DNA of 64,000 nt from Betaproteobacteria bacterium (GTDB taxonomy: Bacteria; Pseudomonadota; Gammaproteobacteria; Burkholderiales; SG8-39), in contig JADJPT010000001.1 in NCBI GenBank assembly GCA_016713125.1, forward strand, positions 310,001-374,000, read 5' to 3'. Below, one piece after another: positions 1 through 7,590 of this stretch. The translations under genes and the position numbers were made by a program. The notes beneath the pieces are model-generated. The model searched no databases, was not told where the DNA came from, and was given only the letters and a program-made list of their open reading frames with translations. Each line of letters begins with the position of its first letter. Position 1 is the first letter of the stretch.

Positions 1-372
1 TTCAACCTGAACGCCATCCTCGAGCTCGACCCCGAGTTCCTCGAAGACATCAGCCACGAGCACCACGACGAGGTGGATTCCTTCGTCTACCGCACCTCCA
101 AGGCTTTCGACGGCGAGAAGCTCGAGCAGTTCCTGGGCGGCATGATCCAGGTCTACGGGCCCGACCTGCTGCGCTACAAGGGCGTGCTGTGGATGAAGGG
201 CAACCCCAACCGCGTGGTGTTCCAGGGCGTGCACATGATGATGGGCGGCGACACCGGCAAGCCCTGGGCGAAGAACGACAAGAAGGAGTCGGTGATGGTG
301 TTCATCGGCAAATCGCTGCCCAAGGATCTTTTCGTGGCCGGCCTGGAGCAATGCCTGGCCGGCGCCAAATAG
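1..372 (+). CDS. CobW/COG0523 (G3E family) GTPase, C-terminal part
   Basis: The frame is open from the first base, so the gene starts upstream of the window and only its last 123 residues are visible. They match the CobW C-terminal domain: an acidic/His linker (ISHEHHDEVDSF), then a domain ending in a segment rich in hydrophobic strands (VVFQGVHMMMGG). The GTP-binding motifs lie outside the window. COG0523 proteins are metal-chaperone GTPases, many of them zinc-related and Zur-controlled. The ABC transporter, DUF3299 protein and ZnuD-like receptor that follow on the same strand fit a zinc role. That role is inferred from context, not from residues seen here. Confidence 0.8.
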   Translation, partial: FNLNAILELDPEFLEDISHEHHDEVDSFVYRTSKAFDGEKLEQFLGGMIQVYGPDLLRYKGVLWMKGNPNRVVFQGVHMMMGGDTGKPWAKNDKKESVMVFIGKSLPKDLFVAGLEQCLAGAK

Positions 373-393
373 TCCCCTGAATTCGCGCAGCCC

Positions 394-1026
394 ATGATCG
401 AAATTACCGGGCTGGTGCATCGTTACGGGCCGCGGGAGGTGCTGCGGCTGGAGAGTTTTTCCCTCGCCGCCGGCGAGGCCTGCCTGCTGCTCGGCCCCTC
501 GGGCTGCGGCAAGAGCACGCTGCTGAATATCCTGGCCGGGCTGCTGAGGCCCAGCGAAGGCGCGGTGGTGGTGGCCGGCGAGGATCTCGCCGGCCTGCCG
601 GGTGCGGCGCTGGATCGCCATCGCGGCGCACGCCTGGGCATCGTGCCGCAGAAGCTGCACCTGGTCGCCAGCCTCAGCTTGTTCGACAACCTGCGCCTGG
701 CGCAGGCCATGGCCGGGCTGCCGCAGGATGCGGCGCGCATCGCCGAAGTGCTGGCGGGGCTGGGCCTGGCCGAGCATGCCCAGCGCCGCCCGCGCGCGCT
801 CTCGCACGGGCAGGCGCAGCGCGCGGCCGTCGCGCGCGCGGTGGTCAACCGCCCGCAGGTGCTGCTGGCCGACGAGCCGACTTCCAGCCTGGACGACGCC
901 AATGCCGAGGCCGCGCTGGCCTTGCTGCAATCCCAGGCGCACGCCGCGGGCGCCACGCTGGTGATCGCCACCCACGACGCGCGTGCCGCGGCGCGCATCC
1001 CGCGCCAGCTGCGGCTGGCCGCCTGA
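394..1026 (+). CDS. ABC transporter ATP-binding protein, LolD/MacB type
   Basis: This 210-residue nucleotide-binding subunit has a Walker A (GPSGCGKST, about residues 32-40), a Q-loop (VPQK), a signature that reads LSHGQAQR in place of LSGGQ, a Walker B (VLLADEPTS) and an H-loop (ATHD). It has no membrane segment. It begins 21 bases after the CobW-type gene, and the permease gene starts 13 bases after its stop, so the two form one transporter. Family members energise MacB/LolCDE-type permeases that move material across the periplasm and do not act as classical importers. Substrate is unknown. Similar pairs accompany zinc-responsive genes in other proteobacteria, from memory of gene neighbourhoods. 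Confidence 0.85.
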   Translation: MIEITGLVHRYGPREVLRLESFSLAAGEACLLLGPSGCGKSTLLNILAGLLRPSEGAVVVAGEDLAGLPGAALDRHRGARLGIVPQKLHLVASLSLFDNLRLAQAMAGLPQDAARIAEVLAGLGLAEHAQRRPRALSHGQAQRAAVARAVVNRPQVLLADEPTSSLDDANAEAALALLQSQAHAAGATLVIATHDARAAARIPRQLRLAA

Positions 1027-1039
1027 GGGCGCGGCGCGC

Positions 1040-2251
1040 ATGAACCTGCCCTCGATCAGCTTCGCGTACCTGCGCGCACGGCCGCTGTCCACGCTGCTCA
1101 ACCTTGCGCTGCTCGCGCTGGGCATCGCCACCATCACGCTGCTGCTGCTGGCCACGCGACAGCTCGAGGACCGCATGCAGCGCGATGCGCAGGCCATCGA
1201 CCTGGTCGCCGGCGCCAAGGGCAGCCCCATGCAACTCATCCTTTCGGCGGTGTTCCACCTCGACGCGCCGACCGGCAACATCCCGCTGGCCGAGGCGCGC
1301 GAGCTGGAGAAGCACGCCATGGTGAAGCAGGCCATCCCGCTGGCCCTCGGCGACAGCTACAAGGGCTTTCGCATCGTCGGCACCACGCACGATTACCCGG
1401 CACTCTACGAGGCGCGCCTGGCCGCCGGTCGGCTGTGGGGCAAGCCCATGGAAGCGGTGCTGGGCGCGCAGGCCGCGCGCGAGACCAGGCTCGCGACCGG
1501 CATGCAGTTCGCCGGCGCGCACGGACTGGACGGCGGCGGCGACGCGCACGAGTCGGCGCCCTACGTGGTGACCGGGGTGCTGGCGCCCACCGGCAGCGTG
1601 CTCGACCGCGTGGTGCTGACCTCGGTGGAGTCGGTATGGGCGGTGCACCAGCACGGCGAGCCGGGCGAGGACCCGCAAAAGCTGGTCGAGGCCATGCACG
1701 AGGACGAGAAGGAACTCACCGCGCTGCTGATCCGCTATCGCTCGCCGATCGCGGCCGCGGTTCTGCCGCGTTATGTGAACGCCACGCCCGCGCTGCAGGC
1801 CGCCTCGCCGGCGCTGGAGAGCGCGCGGCTGTTCCGCATGATAGGCGTGGGCGTGGAGGTGATGCGCGCCTTCGGCCTGGTGCTGGTGATGGCCGCCGGC
1901 CTGTCGGTGTTCATCGCGTTGCTGAACGCGCTGCAGGAGCGCCGCTACGACCTGGCCGTGATGCGCATGCTGGGCGCCTCGCCCGGGCGGCTGATGCGCC
2001 TGATGGTCTTCGAAGGCCTGCTGCTCGCCGCCGCAGGCGCGCTGCTGGGACTGGCGCTGGGCCACCTGATGGCCGAGCTGCTGGGCGCCGCCCTGCGCGC
2101 CGCGCGCCAGCCGGAGATCACCGGCTGGATCTTCGTGCCCGAGGAATTGTGGCTGCTGGCTCTGGCCCTGGGCACGGGACTGGCCGCCGCGCTGTTGCCG
2201 GCATGGCGCGCCTCGCGCACCGACGTGGCCGCCGTACTGGCCGAACAATGA
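1040..2251 (+). CDS. ABC transporter permease, MacB/FtsX family
   Basis: The 403-residue protein has the MacB/LolC layout: one membrane helix at about residues 17-39, a periplasmic domain of about 240 residues, and three C-terminal helices. The conserved FtsX-family segment DLAVMRMLGASPGRLMRLM lies between the second and third helices. I start it at the ATG at 1040, because longer readings overlap the ATPase gene and add a non-family leader. The periplasmic domain has scattered His/Asp/Glu (GGGDAHESAPY, HQHGEPGEDP, MHEDEKE), which may suit a metal-linked cargo. It pairs with the ATPase just upstream. Confidence 0.85.
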   Translation: MNLPSISFAYLRARPLSTLLNLALLALGIATITLLLLATRQLEDRMQRDAQAIDLVAGAKGSPMQLILSAVFHLDAPTGNIPLAEARELEKHAMVKQAIPLALGDSYKGFRIVGTTHDYPALYEARLAAGRLWGKPMEAVLGAQAARETRLATGMQFAGAHGLDGGGDAHESAPYVVTGVLAPTGSVLDRVVLTSVESVWAVHQHGEPGEDPQKLVEAMHEDEKELTALLIRYRSPIAAAVLPRYVNATPALQAASPALESARLFRMIGVGVEVMRAFGLVLVMAAGLSVFIALLNALQERRYDLAVMRMLGASPGRLMRLMVFEGLLLAAAGALLGLALGHLMAELLGAALRAARQPEITGWIFVPEELWLLALALGTGLAAALLPAWRASRTDVAAVLAEQ

Positions 2252-2280
2252 CCGCCGATCATGATTACCGGGAGAACCGC

Positions 2281-2535
2281 ATGAAATCCGCCATCCTCGC
2301 CTGCCTGCTTGCCGCCGCCGTTGCCGTGCCTTCGGCCAGTGCGCAGGGAAAATCCGCCGCAGACGACAGGAAGAAGCAGGAGATCGCCGGCCATCGCGCC
2401 ATGGCGGCTGCGCACGAGAAGGCCGCGCAATGCCTGGAAGCCGGCAAGGCCGAGAAGGAATGCCACGTGCAACTGGAGAAGGATTGCCGCGGAATCGGCA
2501 TCGGCAAGCACTGCGGCATGAAGCACAGGCACTGA
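2281..2535 (+). CDS. small exported Cys/His-rich protein, possibly metal-binding
   Basis: The 84-residue product has a clear signal peptide (MKSAILACLLAAAVAVPSAS, cleavage after ASA-Q), so it should be periplasmic, about 62 residues when mature. The mature part carries four Cys (AAQCLEA, KECHVQ, KDCRG, KHCGMK) and six His, ending in HCGMKHRH. This pattern suits metal binding or two disulfides. It lies 29 bases after the permease gene and upstream of a DUF3299 gene, within the presumed zinc cluster. I do not recognise a named family, and the function is inferred only from composition and context. Confidence 0.75.
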   Translation: MKSAILACLLAAAVAVPSASAQGKSAADDRKKQEIAGHRAMAAAHEKAAQCLEAGKAEKECHVQLEKDCRGIGIGKHCGMKHRH

Positions 2536-2578
2536 TCGGCTTGACAGCCCGCGTAGAATTCAACGCATGGAGGCACCC

Positions 2579-3073
2579 ATGATCCGCATCGCCATCAGTT
2601 GCGCCGTTCTCGCGTTGTGCGCCGGCCCGCTCGCGCACGCCCAGGGCACGGACAAGTTCGGCCAGCACCAGGCGCCGCCGGGCGTGCCGCCCGAGGCGCT
2701 CAAGCCGCTGGTCGAGAAGCCCGGGGTGGTGTCCTGGAAGACGCTCGCGCAGGTGGAACTGATCAAGCAGAAGAACCGCTACGTGCCGCAGTTCTCCGAC
2801 AACGTGAACGCGCTGAACCGCAAGACGGTCAAGGTGCAGGGTTTCATGCTGCCCCTGAGCGTGGGCGACAAGCAGACGCATTTCGTGCTCGCGGCCACGC
2901 CGCAGACCTGCAATTTCTGCATGCCCGGCGGGCCCGAGGCCTTCGTCGAGGTGCGGTCGAAGAAACCGGTCAAGTACGGCTTCGAGCCCATCGTCATGAG
3001 CGGGCGCATGGAAGTGCTGAAGGAAGACCCGACCGGCGTGTTCTACCGCCTGACCGAGGCTCTGCAGGAATGA
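2579..3073 (+). CDS. DUF3299 periplasmic protein
   Basis: The 164-residue protein has a signal peptide ending LAHA-Q and a DUF3299-like core, including the conserved CNFCMPGGPEA motif (Cys-X2-Cys) and a following region that predicts beta strands. The start is the ATG at 2579, because GGAGG at 2569-2573 sits five bases before it. The ATG at 2567 has no ribosome site. DUF3299 genes recur beside MacB-like transporters and COG0523 GTPases, so a role in periplasmic zinc handling is plausible. The molecular function is not established. Confidence 0.8.
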   Translation: MIRIAISCAVLALCAGPLAHAQGTDKFGQHQAPPGVPPEALKPLVEKPGVVSWKTLAQVELIKQKNRYVPQFSDNVNALNRKTVKVQGFMLPLSVGDKQTHFVLAATPQTCNFCMPGGPEAFVEVRSKKPVKYGFEPIVMSGRMEVLKEDPTGVFYRLTEALQE

Positions 3074-3080
3074 ACGGGGC

Positions 3081-3503
3081 ATGAGGCGCATCGCGCAGCG
3101 CTGGCCGCGGTTTCTGCCGCTGTTGCAGCGCCTGTGTCTGGCCGCCGTGCTGCTGGCGGCCGCGCAGGCCGCGCTGGTGCATCCGTTCTCGCACCTGGGG
3201 CACGCGCATGGCGTAGCGCTCGCGCTGCAGGATGGGCAGGCGCCGGCCGATCATGGGAGCCATTCGAACCATTCGAAACATGCGGACCAGGCGGCCGGTC
3301 ACCCCGAACCGGCGATCCCGGAACACGCCCCGGGCTGCGACACCTGCGCGGCATTGCACGCGCTGGCTTTCCTTGTCGACGCCGCAAAGGCCGGGCCGGA
3401 CTATGCACGTCTTGCCCAGGCCGCCGCTGTCCGTTTGCCCGCCGCACCGCGCACGGCCGAGCGCCGTGCGCCCTTCGCCTCCCGCGTACCCCCGCTGACC
3501 TGA
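3081..3503 (+). CDS. His-rich exported protein, DUF2946-like
   Basis: The 140-residue product starts seven bases after the DUF3299 gene. It has an N-terminal hydrophobic segment (about residues 15-32), then a His-rich stretch (HPFSHLGHAHG, then NHSKHADQAAGH) and a Cys-X2-Cys (GCDTCAALHAL). This layout resembles the DUF2946 group of small metal-associated proteins, but the match is by eye and loose. The His tract is encoded by a short direct repeat (two copies of CATTCGAA near 3260-3276). Its position before a TonB receptor suggests it buffers or passes on a metal in the periplasm. Confidence 0.55.
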   Translation: MRRIAQRWPRFLPLLQRLCLAAVLLAAAQAALVHPFSHLGHAHGVALALQDGQAPADHGSHSNHSKHADQAAGHPEPAIPEHAPGCDTCAALHALAFLVDAAKAGPDYARLAQAAAVRLPAAPRTAERRAPFASRVPPLT

Positions 3504-3523
3504 ACGACTGATCCGCCGTTGAT

Positions 3524-3555
3524 GCGCGCCGCACGCACATGCGTGCGCGGCGCGC
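3524..3555. promoter_or_regulatory. strong hairpin in the leader of the TonB receptor gene
   Basis: Two 14-base arms pair (GCGCGCC plus GCACGCA at 3524-3537 with TGCGTGC at 3540-3546 and GGCGCGC at 3549-3555), with a two-base bulge and a tiny loop. It lies between the His-rich protein gene and the receptor start, followed by a pyrimidine run (TCTCGCCTCTTTC) and the AGGAG ribosome site. It could end upstream transcription or act as an attenuator or operator. No recognisable Zur box was seen. Confidence 0.4.
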
Positions 3556-3586
3556 CGTCTCGCCTCTTTCGATTCAGGAGTAGCCC

Positions 3587-5730
3587 ATGTTCCGCATGCA
3601 TCCGGCGGCTTGCGCCGTCGCCTGCGCGTTCGCGTTTCCCGCGCTCGCGCAGACCCCCGCAGTACCCGTAACCCGGCCCGCGGCCGCGCCGCCCAGCGCC
3701 GTCATCGTCACCGCCGACCCGCTGGGTCGCGGTTCGGACCTGCTCGAACTCGTCACTCCGGTGTCGGTGCTCGAAGGCCGCGAGCTCGCACTGCGCCTGC
3801 GCTCCACGCTGGGCGACATGCTCTCGGACCTGCCCGGCATGGGCGCCAGCGGCTTCGGGCCGAACGCCAGCCGTCCGGTGATCCGCGGCCTGGAAGGCGA
3901 CCGCGTGCGCATCCTGCAGAACGGTTCGGCCATGATCGACGCCTCGGCGGCGAGTCCAGACCATGCAGTCGCGGTCGATCCGCTCGGCATCGACCGCGTC
4001 GAGGTCGTGCGCGGTGCCGCCACCCTGTTGTATGGCGGCAACGCCATCGGCGGCGTGGTCAACGTCATCGACGGCCGCATTCCGCAGACCGCCGTCAAGG
4101 GCGTGCGCGGGGCGGTCGAACCGCGTCTGGGCGGCGCCGACGGGGAACGCAGCCTGGGTGCGCGCCTGGAGGCCGGCGACGGCACGCTCTCCATCCATGC
4201 CAGCGCCTATGACCGCGAGACGCAGAACCTGCGCATCAAGGGTTCGCCGATCTCGCGCCGCCTGCAGTCCATGGTCGACCAGGGGCAGGCCACGATCAAC
4301 GCCGCGCAGCGGGCCGCGCAAGGCACGCTGCCGAACTCGGACCAGCGTTCCAATGGCGGGTCGCTGGGCGGCTCGGTGGTCTGGGACCGCGGTTACCTCG
4401 GGCTGTCCTACGGCGGCTTCGCTCTCGCTACGGCACGGTGGGCGAACCCAACGTGCGCATCGACATGGAATCCAGCCGCATCGACAGTGCCGGCGAGATC
4501 CGCGAACTCGGCCCGCTGCGCGCGCTGCGCTTCAAGCTCGGCAGCACACGCTACGAGCACAGCGAGATCGACGCCGGCACGGTGGGCACGGTGTTCCGCA
4601 GTTCCGGCCACGATGCGCGCGTCGAGCTCCTGCACCGCAACCTCGGCCCGCTCGAAGGGCTGGTTGGCGTGCAGACCGGCACCCAGAACCTGATCGCCGA
4701 AGGCACCGAAGCCTTCCTGCCGGGCACGCGCACCACGGGCAACGCGCTGTTCATCTATGAGGAGATGCCGGCCGGGCCGCTGAAGCTGAGTTTCGGCGGG
4801 CGCTACGAGGCGAGCAAGGTGCGCGCCGACGCGTTCCTCGCCACCGGCGCCACGGCGGCGACGCGCAGCTTCGGTGCGAGGAGCGGCGCACTGGGCGCGT
4901 TGTGGCCCTTTGCGCCGGGCTATGCGCTGGCGCTCAACCTCACGCGCAGCGAACGCGCGCCCACCGCCACCGAGCTGTACGCCGACGGGGTGCACGCAGC
5001 CACCAGCGCGTTCGAGCTGGGCGATCGCACCCTGGGCAAGGAGAGCTCGCGCGCCGTGGACTTCGGTCTGCGCAAGACCGCAGGCCGCTTCACCGGCAGC
5101 GTGGGGGTGTTCGCGAACCGCTTTCGCAACTACATCTACCTTGCCCCGGCCATCGATGCGGCCACCGGGCAGCAGTTCTACCGCGACGGTGACGACCGCA
5201 CCCAGCAAAGCTCGGACTCCACGGTGTGGGCCGGATACGGATCCGCGCAGCCGCAGTTCAACTTCGGCGCGGTGCCGGCCAGCTTTCGCGGTTTCGAGTT
5301 CGATGCGCGCTGGAAGGCCTGGGATCGCGGCGGCCACGCGCTGGACCTGATCGTGCGCGGCGACCTGACGCGCGCCACCAGCAACGGTCAGCCGCTGCCG
5401 CGCATCCCGGCGGCCAAGCTGGTGCTCGGCCTGGACTGGCGCAGCGCGCTGGGCTGGCGCGGCGGCGCGGAACTGATCCGGGTGTCGGCGCAGAACCGCA
5501 TCCCGAGCTATCCCTCGGTGCTGACCACCAACCTGCCGACCGACGGCTACACGCTGTTGAACGCGAATCTTTCGTATCGCTTCCGCGCCATGGGCGGACA
5601 TGTCTGGGAGGCCTTCCTGCGTGGAAACAACCTGGGCAACACGGAGGCCCGCAACCATGCCTCGTTCCTGAAGGAGGTCTCGCCGCTGGGCGGGCGCAGC
5701 CTGTTGGCCGGCCTGCGGGCGAACTTCTAG
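3587..5730 (+). CDS. TonB-dependent outer-membrane receptor, ZnuD-like (one frameshift)
   Basis: Read across one break, this gives a receptor of about 714 residues: signal peptide (to ALAQ), TonB-box region, plug domain (RPVIRGLEGDRVRILQNG, DPLGIDRVEVVRGAATLLYG, IGGVVNVID) and a barrel ending in Phe (LLAGLRANF). The part after the plug resembles the zinc receptor ZnuD, including YGGF-SRYGTVGEPNVRIDM. The frame changes at about 4421-4424, where one base is missing. Restoring it (TTC GAC TCT CGC TAC) regenerates the expected FDSRYG. AGGAG at 3576-3580 supports the start. It would import a metal or metallophore across the outer membrane, and zinc is the best guess from the neighbours. Confidence 0.85.
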
Positions 5731-5756
5731 CCCCCGGGTTCGCAGGCGCGCGCGTT

Positions 5757-5784
5757 TTCGGCGGCGCGCGGTTGCGCCGCCGAA
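5757..5784. terminator. hairpin after the receptor gene, probable terminator
   Basis: An 11-base perfect stem (TTCGGCGGCGC at 5757-5767, GCGCCGCCGAA at 5774-5784) with a six-base loop lies 26 bases after the receptor stop. No T-run follows, so intrinsic termination is uncertain. Confidence 0.45.
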
Positions 5785-5868
5785 GCGCAGCGTGTTACAA
5801 AAGCCCGCAGGGGAAGCCCGCGTCACCGGCGCTGGCATGGCACTGCAGACCAGGACGGGCGGGGGCGC

Positions 5869-6933
5869 GTGGCGTTTTCCATTTTCACGGACAAGCAGGC
5901 GGCGGCAGGCGATGCCGGGTCGAAATCCGCCGCCGCGGGCGCGTCCCGGTCCACGCCGGGCGCCGTGCGCGCCGGTCCGGCCTCGTCGATGAACATCGAG
6001 GTCGGCGCCGCCGACAGTTCGGTCGCCGAAGAAGCCGCCATCCTGTACGCCAATGGCCAGAGCCGCGAGGCCCGGGCCTGCCTGCGCCGCGCGGTGGAAG
6101 GCGGTTCGGGCGAGGAGCTCGTCTGGCTGATGTTGCTCGACCTGCATCAGTTGAGCGAAGAGCGCGCCGCCTTCGACGCGCTGGCCCTGGAATACGTGGT
6201 GCGCTTCGAGCGCTCGGCGCCGACCTGGCGCGAAGCCGAGGCCAAGGCGGGCGCCGCCCAGCCCCTGTCCGCCGCGCCGCGTGCCGGCGGGGTGGTGGCC
6301 CTGAGCGGCAAGCTGTCGGCGGCCAGCGCCTCCGATCTGGACAAGCTGCGCGCGCTGGACGCCGGGGACCGCAACGCGCGCATCGATTTCGCCCGGCTGG
6401 CCGGCGCCGACGCCACCGGCTGCCGCATGCTGCTCGAGGCCTTGCAGGGCCTGCGCGCGCGCGGCGTCGTCGCAGCCCTGAGCGGCGAGGCCACGCTGCT
6501 GGCGGGGCTCGCACGCGCCACCCGGCCCGGCGCCAGGCAGACCGATGCCGCGCTGTGGCTGTTGCGCATGGAGATCCTGCAATGGCTGGGCCGCGCCGAG
6601 GAGTTCGAGGAGGTGGCGCTGGATTACGCGGTGACCTTCGAGGTTTCGCCGCCCAGTTTCGAGGCGCGCGCCGTGCCGGCCGCCGCGGCCGAGGCCGCGC
6701 CGCAGGAGGCGCTGGTCGCGCCGCGCGAGATCGTCGGCGAGGTGGAGGGCTTCGTGCGCGAGCTGGAAGCCTGGGCGGCGACGCGCGACGAGGTGCGCGT
6801 CGACCTGGCCGCCACGCGGCGCATCGGCTTCGTCGCCGCCGGCAGCCTGCTGAACGCCGCCACCCGGCTGCACGGCCAGGGCAAGCGTGTGCAGCTGGAA
6901 CAGGCCAACGCCCTGGTTGCCGTGCTGCTCTAG
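5869..6933 (+). CDS. tandem STAS-domain protein
   Basis: The 354-residue soluble protein starts at a GTG (VAFSIFTDKQ). It has two STAS-like modules: one around residues 140-205 (VVALSGKLSAAS, ARIDFARLAGADATGCRMLLEAL) and one at the C-terminus (EVRVDLAATRRIGFVAAGSLLNA). Short TPR-like helices (AILYANGQSREARACLRRAV; WLLRMEILQWLGRAEEFEEV) precede each module. The second strand ends in DFARLAGAD rather than the usual D-S-S/T, so a phosphorylatable Ser/Thr is not obvious. STAS proteins normally bind partners in signalling or transport. It lies directly upstream of hslVU but is separated from it by a sigma-32 promoter. Function unknown. Confidence 0.7.
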   Translation: MAFSIFTDKQAAAGDAGSKSAAAGASRSTPGAVRAGPASSMNIEVGAADSSVAEEAAILYANGQSREARACLRRAVEGGSGEELVWLMLLDLHQLSEERAAFDALALEYVVRFERSAPTWREAEAKAGAAQPLSAAPRAGGVVALSGKLSAASASDLDKLRALDAGDRNARIDFARLAGADATGCRMLLEALQGLRARGVVAALSGEATLLAGLARATRPGARQTDAALWLLRMEILQWLGRAEEFEEVALDYAVTFEVSPPSFEARAVPAAAAEAAPQEALVAPREIVGEVEGFVRELEAWAATRDEVRVDLAATRRIGFVAAGSLLNAATRLHGQGKRVQLEQANALVAVLL

Positions 6934-6999
6934 CTGATGGGCCTGCCGGCGGTGGCCGGCCTGCGCCTGCGTCGCTAGTTCGGCGCCGTCGCCCGCGGG

Positions 7000-7028
7000 C
7001 TTGCAATCGCGGCGCGCCGCCCCCATCT
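7000..7028 (+). promoter_or_regulatory. sigma-32 (RpoH) promoter of hslVU
   Basis: The -35 CTTGCAA (7000-7006) and -10 CCCCATCT (7021-7028) are 14 bases apart. The RpoH consensus is CTTGAAA, 11-16 bases, CCCCATNT, so there is one mismatch. It ends 25 bases before the hslV start. hslVU is a classic heat-shock operon, which supports the call. Confidence 0.85.
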
Positions 7029-7053
7029 CCCGCTGACCAATCACCGGACCCCC

Positions 7054-7590
7054 ATGGAACAATTCCACGGCACCACCATCCTCTCGGTACGGCGCGGTTC
7101 CAGCGTCGCCCTGGGCGGCGACGGCCAGGTCACGCTCGGCCATATCGTCATCAAGGGCGGGGCGCGCAAAGTGCGCCGCCTGTACCACGACCGCATCCTG
7201 GCCGGCTTCGCCGGCGGCACCGCGGATGCGTTCACGCTGTTCGAGCGCTTCGAGGCCAAACTCGAAAAGCACCAGGGCAACCTGATGCGTTCGGCCGTCG
7301 AACTGGCCAAGGACTGGCGTACCGACCGTATCCTGCGCCGCCTGGAGGCCATGCTGGCGGTGGCCGACCGCGAGCATTCCCTGGTGATCACCGGCAATGG
7401 CGACGTGCTCGAACCCGAAGGCGGCATCGTCGCCATCGGCTCGGGCGGTGCCTACGCGCAGGCCGCGGCCCTGGCGCTGGTCGCCAACACCGAACTGCCG
7501 GCGCGCGAGGTGGTCGAGCGCTCGCTGGCCATCGCCGCCGACATCTGCATCTACACCAACCACCAGCGCACCATCGAGGTCCTGGAATGA
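7054..7590 (+). CDS. hslV: ATP-dependent protease subunit HslV (ClpQ)
   Basis: HslV is the threonine peptidase of the cytoplasmic HslUV chaperone-protease. The 178-residue protein begins MEQFHGTTILSVRRG. Autoprocessing after Gly6 would expose the catalytic Thr7, a short propeptide typical of betaproteobacteria. Conserved proteasome-like segments are present (ARKVRRLY, GGTADAFTLFERFE, AIGSGGAYAQAAALAL). Its stop overlaps the hslU start as ATGA at 7587-7590, so the pair is translationally coupled. It is driven by the sigma-32 promoter at 7000-7028. Confidence 0.97.
   Translation: MEQFHGTTILSVRRGSSVALGGDGQVTLGHIVIKGGARKVRRLYHDRILAGFAGGTADAFTLFERFEAKLEKHQGNLMRSAVELAKDWRTDRILRRLEAMLAVADREHSLVITGNGDVLEPEGGIVAIGSGGAYAQAAALALVANTELPAREVVERSLAIAADICIYTNHQRTIEVLE

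Noticed and set aside
845..7563. Very long open frames on the minus strand (for example 845-3091 and 4408-7563)
   Set aside because: They lie opposite clear genes; high third-position GC keeps antisense frames open. Their translations are Arg/Gln/His-rich without domains.
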